NCBI GenBank assembly: GCA_003217735.2
Contig: CP031585.1
Coordinates: 5,287,501-5,351,500 of the forward strand
Reading direction: 5' to 3'
Origin: Marinibacterium anthonyi
Lineage (GTDB): Bacteria > Pseudomonadota > Alphaproteobacteria > Rhodobacterales > Rhodobacteraceae
DNA: 64,000 bases
A model generated the notes under the pieces. That model was not told where the DNA came from. It worked only from the letters and a program-made list of their open reading frames with translations, and did no database searches. The position numbers were made by a program, and so were the translations under genes. This document shows positions 24,322 through 34,441 of the stretch, piece after piece; position 1 is the first letter of the stretch; each line of letters begins with the position of its first letter.

Positions 24322-25587
24322 CTACCCGCCGTATTCGAACAACGTGGCCGAGACATCGTCGGCCAGCCGCGCGCCCTCCTGCATCTCGGAGGTGAGGCGC
24401 CAGTAGAGATCGTTCATGAATTCCCGCGCGGAAACCGCCGGCAGCGACTGGCGCGCCAGCCGCAGCAGCCCGTCCTGCCCCAGCATCTCGCCGTCCTTCA
24501 GCTGTGCCTCGGTGAATCCGTCGGAATACAGCAGCAGCCGATCCCCCGGCCCCAGGTCCAGTTCAAGCTGGTCATGCACCACTTCGGACACCAGCCCGAT
24601 GGGCGTGCCGCCGCGCCCGATGTATTCCAGGTCCCCGTTCGCCCGGATCAGCAACGGGTGCGGGTGACCGGCCTGCACCAGCCGCACCCGCCCACTGTCC
24701 AGGTCGGCGGTGCCGTAAACCATTGTAAAATATTCTTCATTCCCGATGTCGGCCAGCAGCCGGTCGTTCAGCGCGCGCGCCACATCAAGCGGGGACCGCA
24801 GGTCATAGTCCGTGCCGGCGCCCCGCTGAACGCCGATGTTGTGATCCAGGTAAGCGTGGCTCAGGTACGACCCGATCCGCGCGGTCATCATCGCCGAGGT
24901 GATGCCATGCCCCGACACGTCGATCGAATAGAACCCGACCCGATCCTTGCCCGGCGAAAACATCCCCACCAGGTCGCCGCCGATATGGCCGCAAGGTTTC
25001 AGCAACAGGCTGACCCGACCGCCCCCGAAATCGCGATCAAGTTCGGGCACCAGCGATTCCTGGATCTTCTTGGCCTGCAGCAGATCGCGGTCGATGACAT
25101 CATAAGCGTCCTGCAATTTGCTGAGCGTTTCCAGGATCATCTGGTTCTTCGTCGACAATTCCCGCTGCATGTTGATGATGCGTTCGCCCGCCGAAATCCG
25201 CGCCCGCAACTCGTTGCCGTTGACTGGTTTCGTCAGGAAATCATCGGCCCCCGCATCCAGCCCGCGAGCGATGTCGTCGACCTCTTTCTTCGAGGTGAGA
25301 AGAATGAAGTAACCATAATCTTCGCCACTGCGTTCGCGGAACAGCCGACAGAACTGCAGCCCGTCCATTCCCGGCATCATCCAGTCGCTCATGACGAAAT
25401 CGGGCCGGCGCAGGGCCGCGCGTTCAAGCCCTTCTTCCCCGCTGGCGGCCTCGTCGACACTGTAGCCCCATTTCTTCAACATTCCCGACAGGATACGCCG
25501 TTGCAGGCGGCTGTCATCGACCACCAGGACATGGTGACGCGCTTCGCATCTGGGGACGGACGCTGTATCGGCGGGTTGAATTGGCAA
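24322..25587 (-). CDS. Response regulator with PP2C (SpoIIE/RsbU) phosphatase output
   Basis: 421 residues. Receiver domain at about 18-135 with acidic pair D24-D25 and phospho-acceptor D68 (SDWMMPGMDG), LTS and KPVNG for the conserved Thr/Lys; a linker helix (about 140-180); then a PP2C domain with CGHIGGDLVG, DVSGHG and the late ADDVSATLF. This is the RbaY/RsbU architecture that dephosphorylates an anti-sigma-factor antagonist in partner-switching systems; in Rhodobacter capsulatus RbaVWY affects gene-transfer-agent production and stationary-phase survival. No RsbV/W-like genes are adjacent. The start is a TTG at 25587 because an in-frame stop lies just upstream. It diverges from the Hpt gene across a perfect CtrA-type box. 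Confidence 0.92.
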   Translation of the reverse strand: MPIQPADTASVPRCEARHHVLVVDDSRLQRRILSGMLKKWGYSVDEAASGEEGLERAALRRPDFVMSDWMMPGMDGLQFCRLFRERSGEDYGYFILLTSKKEVDDIARGLDAGADDFLTKPVNGNELRARISAGERIINMQRELSTKNQMILETLSKLQDAYDVIDRDLLQAKKIQESLVPELDRDFGGGRVSLLLKPCGHIGGDLVGMFSPGKDRVGFYSIDVSGHGITSAMMTARIGSYLSHAYLDHNIGVQRGAGTDYDLRSPLDVARALNDRLLADIGNEEYFTMVYGTADLDSGRVRLVQAGHPHPLLIRANGDLEYIGRGGTPIGLVSEVVHDQLELDLGPGDRLLLYSDGFTEAQLKDGEMLGQDGLLRLARQSLPAVSAREFMNDLYWRLTSEMQEGARLADDVSATLFEYGG

Positions 25588-25685
25588 AAAGCTTCGCTGG
25601 TTTCAAACATCGGGCCCGGGCACAGTGACCCGCCCCCGCTTAACGAGCGATGAAACCTAAAATCCCGTCCTTTCAAATTCAGCCA

Positions 25686-25700
25686 TTAACCCTTCCTTAA
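25686..25700. promoter_or_regulatory. CtrA-type binding site TTAACCCTTCCTTAA
   Basis: Perfect TTAA-N7-TTAA palindromic consensus of the alphaproteobacterial master regulator CtrA. It lies 67 bases before the Hpt start and about 99 bases before the divergent response-regulator/phosphatase start, so CtrA could control both. Confidence 0.65.
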
Positions 25701-25766
25701 CGCTCGATTGGCCACATTGCTGCGATCAACGCATCACAAGTCGATGATCAGAATGCTGGACCGAAC

Positions 25767-26099
25767 ATGATAGACTGGGCCCGTGTCAGTGAGTTGCGCG
25801 ACGAAGTCGGCGCCGAAGATTTCGAAGAAGTCGTGCAGATCTTCCTGGCCGAGGTCGAGGATGTCACCACCCGCCTGCAGGCCGGCGGCGATCCCGCCAC
25901 GCTGGAGGCCGATCTGCACTATCTGCGCGGCGGTGCGCTAAGCCTTGGGTTTTCCAGCTTTTCGCGCCTCTGTCTTGAGGCGGAAAAGAACGCGGGCGCA
26001 GGTACGGTCACGCCCGAAGACCTGTCCGAAGTGCTGTTCGCCTTCTTCAGTTCAAAGGCGGAATTCATCGACGGCCTGCCATCCGCGTTGGCCGCCTGA
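25767..26099 (+). CDS. Hpt (histidine phosphotransfer) domain protein
   Basis: 110 residues, a single all-helical Hpt domain. The phosphorylation site fits LHYLRGGALSLGF with His51, compared with the family pattern H-x-LKGSS-x2-G. Such proteins shuttle phosphate from hybrid kinases to response regulators. It stands alone downstream of a perfect CtrA-type box and diverges from the response regulator/PP2C gene; its partner kinase could be encoded elsewhere (the hybrid kinase at 37.5-39.7 kb is one candidate in the window). Confidence 0.88.
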   Translation: MIDWARVSELRDEVGAEDFEEVVQIFLAEVEDVTTRLQAGGDPATLEADLHYLRGGALSLGFSSFSRLCLEAEKNAGAGTVTPEDLSEVLFAFFSSKAEFIDGLPSALAA

Positions 26100-26103
26100 G
26101 CCG

Positions 26104-27339
26104 TCACAGGACGAATTGCGCGACCGTCTCGTTGTCGGTGATGTCCTGGAAGGTCAGCCCGGCGGCGTGCAGCCCCGCATAAAGCCGGTCGAAATTCTCG
26201 GGCTGGGTGGTTTCGATCCCGATCAGGACCGACCCGAAATTGCGCGCCGATTTCTTCAGGTATTCGAACCGCGCGATATCGTCTTCGGGGCCCAGGACGT
26301 TCAGGAATTCCTTCAGCGCGCCGGGCCGCTGCGGCAGCCGCAGGATGAAGTACTTCTTCAGCCCCAGGAACCGCTGCGACCGTTCCTTGACCTCCGGCAA
26401 GCGTTCGAAATCGAAATTCCCGCCCGAGGTCACGGCAACCACCGTCTTGCCCCGGATCTGGTCGCGCAACTCGTCCAGCGCCTCGACCGACATCGCGCCG
26501 GCGGGTTCCAGAACGATACCTTCGACGTTAAGCATTTCCAGGATGGTCCGGCAGATCCGGTCTTCGCCCAGCACCAGGACGTCGTGCACCGGAACGTCGC
26601 GCAACCGGTCGAAAGGTGTCACGCCGATGCGCGCAACCGCAGCTCCATCCACAAAGTTATCCACATGACCCAGCGTCACGGGCGCACCCTGTGTCAGGGC
26701 CGCATGCAGGCAGGAACCGCCCGAAGGCTCGACAAACCGGCAGTCTGATCGCCCTTTGAGCAGCGAAAACACACCTGCGGACATGCCGCCGCCGCCGACG
26801 GGCAACACAACCATGTCGGGCGCGCACCCCAGTTCGTCCAAGATTTCCACAGCCAGCGAAGCCTGCCCTTCGATCACGTCGTCATCGTCGAACGGAGCCA
26901 GGAAATGGCCGCCTTCGCGGGCGCACCAATCCTGCGCGGCGGCCAGCGTCGCGTCGAAATAATCGCCGACCATGTGGATCTCGACATGGCCTTCACCGAA
27001 CATCCGGGTCTTCATGACCTTCTGCTGCGGCGTCGTCACCGGCATGAAAATCACGCCCCGCTTGCCGAAATGCCTGCACATGAAGGCCACGCCCTGCGCG
27101 TGGTTCCCGGCACTGGCGCAGACGAACAGATCCTTGTCGGGCTGCTTGCGCATCGCGTTCATCGCGCCGCGGATCTTGTAGGACCGCACCGGGCTCAGAT
27201 CCTCGCGCTTCAGCCAGATGTCGGCGTCGTAGCGATCGGACAGAAGCGCGTTGCGTTGCAGCGGCGTGGGCGGGAAGACGGCGCGCATCGCCTGTTCGGC
27301 GGCGCGGGCGCGATCTTCGAAGGACGGATCATCGGTCAT
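26104..27339 (-). CDS. ilvA: Threonine ammonia-lyase
   Basis: 411 residues. Converts threonine to 2-oxobutanoate, first step of isoleucine synthesis, using PLP. The PLP-Lys is in [20 protein letters not shown] and the glycine-rich [10 protein letters not shown] phosphate loop are clear. A C-terminal ACT-like regulatory part ([24 protein letters not shown]) is present once, as in the shorter IlvA form. ATG 27339 chosen over 27402, which gives an odd cysteine/arginine-rich extension. It converges with the Hpt gene (stop codons 4 bases apart) and diverges from argG. Confidence 0.95.
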   Translation of the reverse strand: MTDDPSFEDRARAAEQAMRAVFPPTPLQRNALLSDRYDADIWLKREDLSPVRSYKIRGAMNAMRKQPDKDLFVCASAGNHAQGVAFMCRHFGKRGVIFMPVTTPQQKVMKTRMFGEGHVEIHMVGDYFDATLAAAQDWCAREGGHFLAPFDDDDVIEGQASLAVEILDELGCAPDMVVLPVGGGGMSAGVFSLLKGRSDCRFVEPSGGSCLHAALTQGAPVTLGHVDNFVDGAAVARIGVTPFDRLRDVPVHDVLVLGEDRICRTILEMLNVEGIVLEPAGAMSVEALDELRDQIRGKTVVAVTSGGNFDFERLPEVKERSQRFLGLKKYFILRLPQRPGALKEFLNVLGPEDDIARFEYLKKSARNFGSVLIGIETTQPENFDRLYAGLHAAGLTFQDITDNETVAQFVL

Positions 27340-27441
27340 GGCCCTTCTCTTGGCGCAGACGGCACCCGGACACAAGCGCCGCGACCTTGCCGAACCTTGC
27401 AAAAAAGGATAACCGCGAGGCGTTCAACGAAGGAAAACTTG

Positions 27442-28659
27442 ATGTCCGCGCCGAAGAAAGTTGTGCTCGCCTATTCCGGCGGCCTCGACACCTCGATCAT
27501 CCTCAAGTGGCTGCAGACCGAATACGGCTGCGAAGTGGTCACCTTCACCGCCGACCTCGGCCAGGGCGAAGAGCTGGAACCAGCCCGCGCCAAGGCCGAG
27601 ATGATGGGCGCCAAGGCGATCTATATCGAGGACGTCCGAGAAGAATTCGTGCGCGATTTCGTCTTCCCGATGTTCCGGGCCAATGCGCTGTACGAAGGTC
27701 TGTACCTGCTGGGCACCTCGATCGCGCGGCCGCTGATTTCCAAGCGGCTGGTGGAAATCGCGGCGGCCGAAGGCGCCGACGCGGTGGCCCATGGTGCGAC
27801 CGGCAAGGGCAACGACCAGGTCCGGTTCGAACTGTCGGCCTATGCGCTGAACCCGGACATCAAGGTGATCGCGCCCTGGCGGGAATGGGACCTGACCTCG
27901 CGCACGCGGCTGATCGACTTCGCCGAGAAGAACCAGATCCCGATCGCCAAGGACAAGCGCGGCGAAGCGCCGTTTTCGGTGGATGCGAACCTGCTGCACA
28001 CCTCGTCCGAAGGCAAGGTGCTGGAAGATCCGGCCGAAATGGCGCCGGAATACGTCTATCAGCGCACTGTCGACCCGGAAAAGGCCCCGAACGAGCCCGA
28101 GTTCATCGAAGTCGGCTTTGAAAAGGGCGACGCCGTGTCGATCAACGGCGAGCCGATGTCGCCCGCCACGATCCTGACCAGGCTGAACGAACTGGGCGGC
28201 AAGCACGGCATCGGCCGGCTGGATTTCGTGGAAAACCGGTTCGTCGGCATGAAGTCGCGCGGTATCTACGAAACCCCCGGCGGCACCGTCCTGCTGGAGG
28301 CGCACCGCGGGATCGAACAGATCACGCTGGACAGCGGCGCGGGTCACCTGAAGGATTCGCTGATGCCGCGTTATGCCGAGCTGATCTACAACGGCTTCTG
28401 GTTCTCGCCCGAGCGCGAGATGCTGCAGGCCCTGATCGACAAGAGCCAGGAACACGTCACCGGCACCGTCCGGCTGAAGCTGTACAAGGGGTCGGCCACC
28501 TGCGTTGGCCGCTGGTCGGATCATTCGCTGTATTCCGAGGCCCACGTGACCTTCGAAGAAGACGCCGGCGCCTATGATCAGAAGGATGCACAGGGTTTCA
28601 TCCAGCTGAACGCGCTGCGCCTGAAACTGCTGGCCGCGCGCAAGCGTCGGGTCGGCTGA
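27442..28659 (+). CDS. argG: Argininosuccinate synthase
   Basis: 405 residues. Condenses citrulline and aspartate with ATP in arginine synthesis. [15 protein letters not shown] is the ATP pyrophosphatase loop; [14 protein letters not shown] and the conserved [20 protein letters not shown] segment confirm it. The open frame extends to 26905, but ATG 27442 follows AAGGA and gives the family N-terminus [14 protein letters not shown]. It diverges from ilvA with a 102-base spacer. Confidence 0.98.
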   Translation: MSAPKKVVLAYSGGLDTSIILKWLQTEYGCEVVTFTADLGQGEELEPARAKAEMMGAKAIYIEDVREEFVRDFVFPMFRANALYEGLYLLGTSIARPLISKRLVEIAAAEGADAVAHGATGKGNDQVRFELSAYALNPDIKVIAPWREWDLTSRTRLIDFAEKNQIPIAKDKRGEAPFSVDANLLHTSSEGKVLEDPAEMAPEYVYQRTVDPEKAPNEPEFIEVGFEKGDAVSINGEPMSPATILTRLNELGGKHGIGRLDFVENRFVGMKSRGIYETPGGTVLLEAHRGIEQITLDSGAGHLKDSLMPRYAELIYNGFWFSPEREMLQALIDKSQEHVTGTVRLKLYKGSATCVGRWSDHSLYSEAHVTFEEDAGAYDQKDAQGFIQLNALRLKLLAARKRRVG

Positions 28660-28776
28660 CAAGATTTGCCGCGTCCCGATTGACAGGGGCGCGGCACTCG
28701 GATCCTGTAAGCGCGGCCCCTTCGGGTCCGGAGCCCAAGGTTCCACAATCACCGTTGTCCCGAGGGAGTGAATTCG

Positions 28777-29184
28777 GTGGACGCGCAGAAATTCCTGGAC
28801 GCCCAGGACAAGGTCTGGCCGCAGGTCGTGCGGGAATTGAACCAGGGCGAGAAGACGTCGCACTGGATATGGTATGTCTTTCCACAGCTTGCCTCGCTTG
28901 GCCGTTCGGAACGGGCGCGGCGGTACGGCATTGCCGACCTGGCCGAGGCAAAGGCCTATCTGGATAACCCCATCCTGCGTGAACGGTTGGAAGAGGTCGC
29001 CGAACTGCTGCTGATGCACCGCGGCTGGTCGCCCGAGGATATCCTGGGCCCGGTCGACGCGCTGAAAGTGCGGTCGTCGATGACGCTGTTCTCGCGTGTT
29101 GACGGTGCGCCGGAGGTCTTTGAAAAGATCCTCGACGTCTTCTATGACGGCGAACGCTGTGCGGAAAGCGACGCGGCGTCCTGA
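28777..29184 (+). CDS. DUF1810 family protein
   Basis: 135 residues of unknown function. Landmarks of the DUF1810 family: FLDAQDKVWPQVVRELNQGEK, SHWIWYVFPQLASLG, ARRYGIADLAEAKAYL, and ALKVRSSMTLFSRVDG. GTG 28777 is preferred because GGGAG lies 8 bases upstream; another in-frame GTG at 28768 overlaps that site. No neighbour suggests its role. Confidence 0.82.
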   Translation: MDAQKFLDAQDKVWPQVVRELNQGEKTSHWIWYVFPQLASLGRSERARRYGIADLAEAKAYLDNPILRERLEEVAELLLMHRGWSPEDILGPVDALKVRSSMTLFSRVDGAPEVFEKILDVFYDGERCAESDAAS

Positions 29185-29220
29185 GGCCAACCGCGTCGCT
29201 GGAATTTGCGAAACTTCCGG

Positions 29221-29931
29221 TCAGGCCCCGGCTGCCATCCTCTCGTAAAAGGGCATCGCCTGATCGCTGAGGTCGGCATAAGCGCCGCTCAGCTCGGGCA
29301 GATCGCCTTCTGCACCGTCGAACCCGGTCGACCGATGCACCGCCCCGTACCAATGCGCCGCCCAGACCCCGTCGTCCGGGTGGCCACCCGCCGGCCAGTG
29401 CAACATCGCCGGATCCCAGTTCAGGCCGATCGCCGTGCACAGCGCGGAAAGCGCCGCTTGCGGATCGGCGCGGATATCGGCGCTGTCGATCACCACGGGC
29501 GTCTGGCCCAAGGCCTTCACGTGGTCGAACAGTTCAGCCTGCTGACGAAAGCCGATATCGTCCAGCACCGGCGCTTCACGCTTCCTGGCATAGCTCGCGA
29601 TCACCCGTGCCGGATGACGGATCAGGAAAACGTTGACGACCTCGGCCATCCAGTCGCGCGGAACCCCGTCGATCATGTGGTGGGTCATGTGCTTCTGATA
29701 CCAATGGGCCTTGCCGCCGGGGATCGGGCCGGTCATCGCCTGCGCCACCAGCGCGGCATCGGTCGGCTGGCTTTCCATGATCTCGCGCCCCATCGGGTGA
29801 TCGATCCCCGTTTTCGCCAGGTAGGCCGCGTAGAACGGTTCATCCACCACCGCGCAATCCGACCGCGCGCCAAAGGCATACATCATCGCCGTCGACAGGT
29901 TGCGCGGCCCCGACCACATCGCGATCCTCAT
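29221..29931 (-). CDS. Sulfotransferase-like protein
   Basis: 236 residues. The N-terminal WSGPRNLSTAMMYAF fits the 5'-phosphosulfate-binding loop of sulfotransferases, and FLIRHPARVIASYARK fits the 3'-phosphate region. Substrate unknown. Its start overlaps the stop of the class IV aminotransferase by 4 bases, so the two are co-transcribed and may act in one pathway. The weak resemblance and small size leave room for another nucleotide-binding role. Confidence 0.72.
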   Translation of the reverse strand: MRIAMWSGPRNLSTAMMYAFGARSDCAVVDEPFYAAYLAKTGIDHPMGREIMESQPTDAALVAQAMTGPIPGGKAHWYQKHMTHHMIDGVPRDWMAEVVNVFLIRHPARVIASYARKREAPVLDDIGFRQQAELFDHVKALGQTPVVIDSADIRADPQAALSALCTAIGLNWDPAMLHWPAGGHPDDGVWAAHWYGAVHRSTGFDGAEGDLPELSGAYADLSDQAMPFYERMAAGA

Positions 29932-30836
29932 TGCGCTTCCGCCTTCACCAGGTCCTTGTACAGCCCCCGGATCCGCGTCGTCACCGGGCCAAGCTGGCCT
30001 GTTCCAATCACCCGGCCGTCGATTTCCCCGACCGGAGTCTGCGCGCCGAAGGTCCCGGTCAGGAATGCTTCGTCCGCGGAATAGGTGTCCACAAGTGAGT
30101 AGTTCCTCTCATAAATGGGAATGTCGTTGGCGTGGCACAGGTCGATCACCTTCTGCCGCGTGATCCCGTTCATGCAATAATCCCCGGTCGACGTCCAAAC
30201 CGCGCCCTTCTTCACGATGAAGAAGTTGCAGGCGTTGGTGGTGTTCACGAACCCATGCACGTCCAGCATAAGCCCTTCGTCCGCGCCGGCTTTTTCTGCC
30301 GCGATGCAAGCCAGGATGCAGTTCAGCTTGGAATGCGAATTCAGCTTGGGATCCTGTGTCATTGGCAATCCTCTCAGATGTGGGACAGTTGCCAATTTAA
30401 TGGGACGCGGCAGCGAGGGTTTGGAATGTTCCATGAGGATCACAATCGTCGGCCCCCATTGCGACAGGCCCGGATGCTGGAACGGCCGCGCCTTGCGCCC
30501 GCGCGTCACCATCAGGCGGGCGTGGGCGTCGGTGGTCATGCCGTTGGCCGCCTGGGTTTCGCGCAGCGCCGCGATCACGCCGGCACGGTCCATGCCAATA
30601 TCCAGGTCGATGGCCTTCGCGGCCTCGAACAGGCGATCCATGTGGTCGTCCAGGAACGCCCAATGCCCGTCATACAGCCGCAACCCTTCCCAAACGCCGT
30701 CACCCAGCATGAAGCCGCTGTCATAGACGCTGACCGTGGCCTGGGCCTTCGGCTTTAACTCGCCGTTGATCCAGATGAGGATATCTTCGTTGCGGGCATC
30801 CTCTTCCGCCTGGTGGGTGGTGACGTGATCGGCCAT
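29928..30836 (-). CDS. Class IV aminotransferase (branched-chain/D-amino-acid type)
   Basis: 302 residues. PLP-dependent. SVYDSGFMLGDGVWEGLRLYDG is the class IV start, LNSHSKLNCILA holds the PLP-binding Lys, and LDVHGFVNTTNACNFFIVKKGAVWTS and TGTFGAQTPVGEIDG complete the class pattern. Close to branched-chain aminotransferases but also to D-alanine and 4-amino-4-deoxychorismate enzymes, so the substrate is not fixed. ATG 30836 chosen: the longer frame to 30923 has no family similarity. Followed by a sulfotransferase-like gene, 4-base overlap. Confidence 0.85.
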   Translation of the reverse strand: MADHVTTHQAEEDARNEDILIWINGELKPKAQATVSVYDSGFMLGDGVWEGLRLYDGHWAFLDDHMDRLFEAAKAIDLDIGMDRAGVIAALRETQAANGMTTDAHARLMVTRGRKARPFQHPGLSQWGPTIVILMEHSKPSLPRPIKLATVPHLRGLPMTQDPKLNSHSKLNCILACIAAEKAGADEGLMLDVHGFVNTTNACNFFIVKKGAVWTSTGDYCMNGITRQKVIDLCHANDIPIYERNYSLVDTYSADEAFLTGTFGAQTPVGEIDGRVIGTGQLGPVTTRIRGLYKDLVKAEAQ

Positions 30837-31019
30837 GGGTCTTCCTTTTCGCAGCTCTTGCCGGGACGCCCGACCTCGACAACCGTCCCGCATTCCGGCG
30901 CCGAACCTGCGCGCAGGGATCACCCGCGGTCAAGGCCCCGTGATCCCGCGTTTCAACGGCTTGAGCGTTCGTGGTCATCAAGGGCAGGCTGCGAGCCATC
31001 CAGCAGAGGAGACAGTGCC

Positions 31020-31166
31020 ATGCGGATGATCGAAAACCTGAAGGTCGCCTTGCTGGTGGCAAGCATCCTTCTGGGCGCCCTGGCCGGACATTCGGCCTTT
31101 GGCCCGGGCCCTTCGGTGATGACCGAATGCGTGCCCTGCGCCGACAGATCCATCGCCGACGGCTAA
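31020..31166 (+). CDS. 48-residue single-span microprotein with CxxC
   Basis: MRMIENLKVALLVASILLGA followed by a Gly/Pro-rich short tail and TECVPCADRS. The GAGGAGA site 8 bases upstream of ATG 31020 is strong. One hydrophobic stretch (about 8-26) could be a membrane anchor or uncleaved signal, with the CxxC (Cys37, Cys40) on the periplasmic side, a possible metal or redox site. It stops 5 bases before the convergent ribokinase stop. Family not recognised. Confidence 0.6.
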   Translation: MRMIENLKVALLVASILLGALAGHSAFGPGPSVMTECVPCADRSIADG

Positions 31167-31170
31167 GCCG

Positions 31171-32036
31171 TCACGCAGAACCGTCCAGGACGTCCTTCAG
31201 ATCGGGAATGACATCGGCGGTGCCGTGCCGCGTCACCATGATCGCGGCGGCGCGCAGCGCCTGGGCAATCGCCTGCGGCATCGGCAGACCACGATCAAGC
31301 CCCGCCACAACGTAGCCCGTGAACGTGTCCCCGGCCCCGGTCGTATCCACCGGGGTCACCGGCACGGCGGGGAAATCCCGCGTGCCGTCCGGCCCGTGCC
31401 ACCGGCAACCGCGCGCACCCATCGTCACGATGACATCGGTCACCGGCAGCGCTTCGGGCGACCAGCCGGTCGCGGCCTGCAATTGCGCGGCCTCGACCTG
31501 GTTCAGGAACAACAGGTCGGCCAGGGGCAGCATCGCCTTGGCCGCTTCGGCTTCGAACGGGGCGGCGGCATAGGCCACGCGCAGGCCCAGGTCCCTGGCC
31601 ATCCGCGCGGCTTCGACCTGCCCGTTGGTTTCGTTCTGGGTCAGGAAAATGTCGCCCGGCGACGCCTCGGTCAGGGCGCGGCCCACGGCATCCATCGGCA
31701 CGACCCGGTTGGCGCCGCCCAGGATGATGATCAGGTTCTCGGCCTCGGCATCGACGGCGATCATCGCGTGACCCGTCGGTTCGTCCACCTGCGCGATGAA
31801 CCGCGTGTCGACGCCGTATTCCGTCAGCCGGTCCACCGTCCATTTGCCATCCGCACCCACGGCGGCGATCTGCACCACGTGCGATCCGGCGCGCGCGGCG
31901 GCGACGGCCATGTTGGCGCCCTTGCCGCCCAGCCCCCGGGTCAGCGACCGCGCGGCCAGGGTTTCCCCCGGCCCCGGCAGGTGCGGCACGTCATAGACCA
32001 GGTCGATGTTGATGGAGCCAAGCGTCCAGACCGTCA

Positions 32037-32037
<1 letters not shown>
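31171..32037 (-). CDS. rbsK: Ribokinase (PfkB family)
   Basis: 288 residues. Sugar kinase fold: LGSINIDLVYDVPHLPGPGETL, GGKGANMAVAAARAG, and the catalytic/anion-hole motif TTGAGDTFTGYV near residue 235. It phosphorylates ribose or a related sugar. The start overlaps the malic enzyme stop by one base (TGATG); the long frame upstream was rejected because it lies within the maeB coding region. Confidence 0.88.
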
Positions 32038-34301
<2,264 letters not shown>

Positions 34302-34441
34302 TCCGTGCGTCTCCCCTCAAAGCGCCCGGCTTCATAACGTAGCGTCGGGGCGGCTACAACGATCCAACGGATTTCGCCCTTTCGGCGCCTCGCAGGCGTT
34401 TGTAAGGTCGCGACGTTTTCGCAGGACCAAGGGGACAGGAC

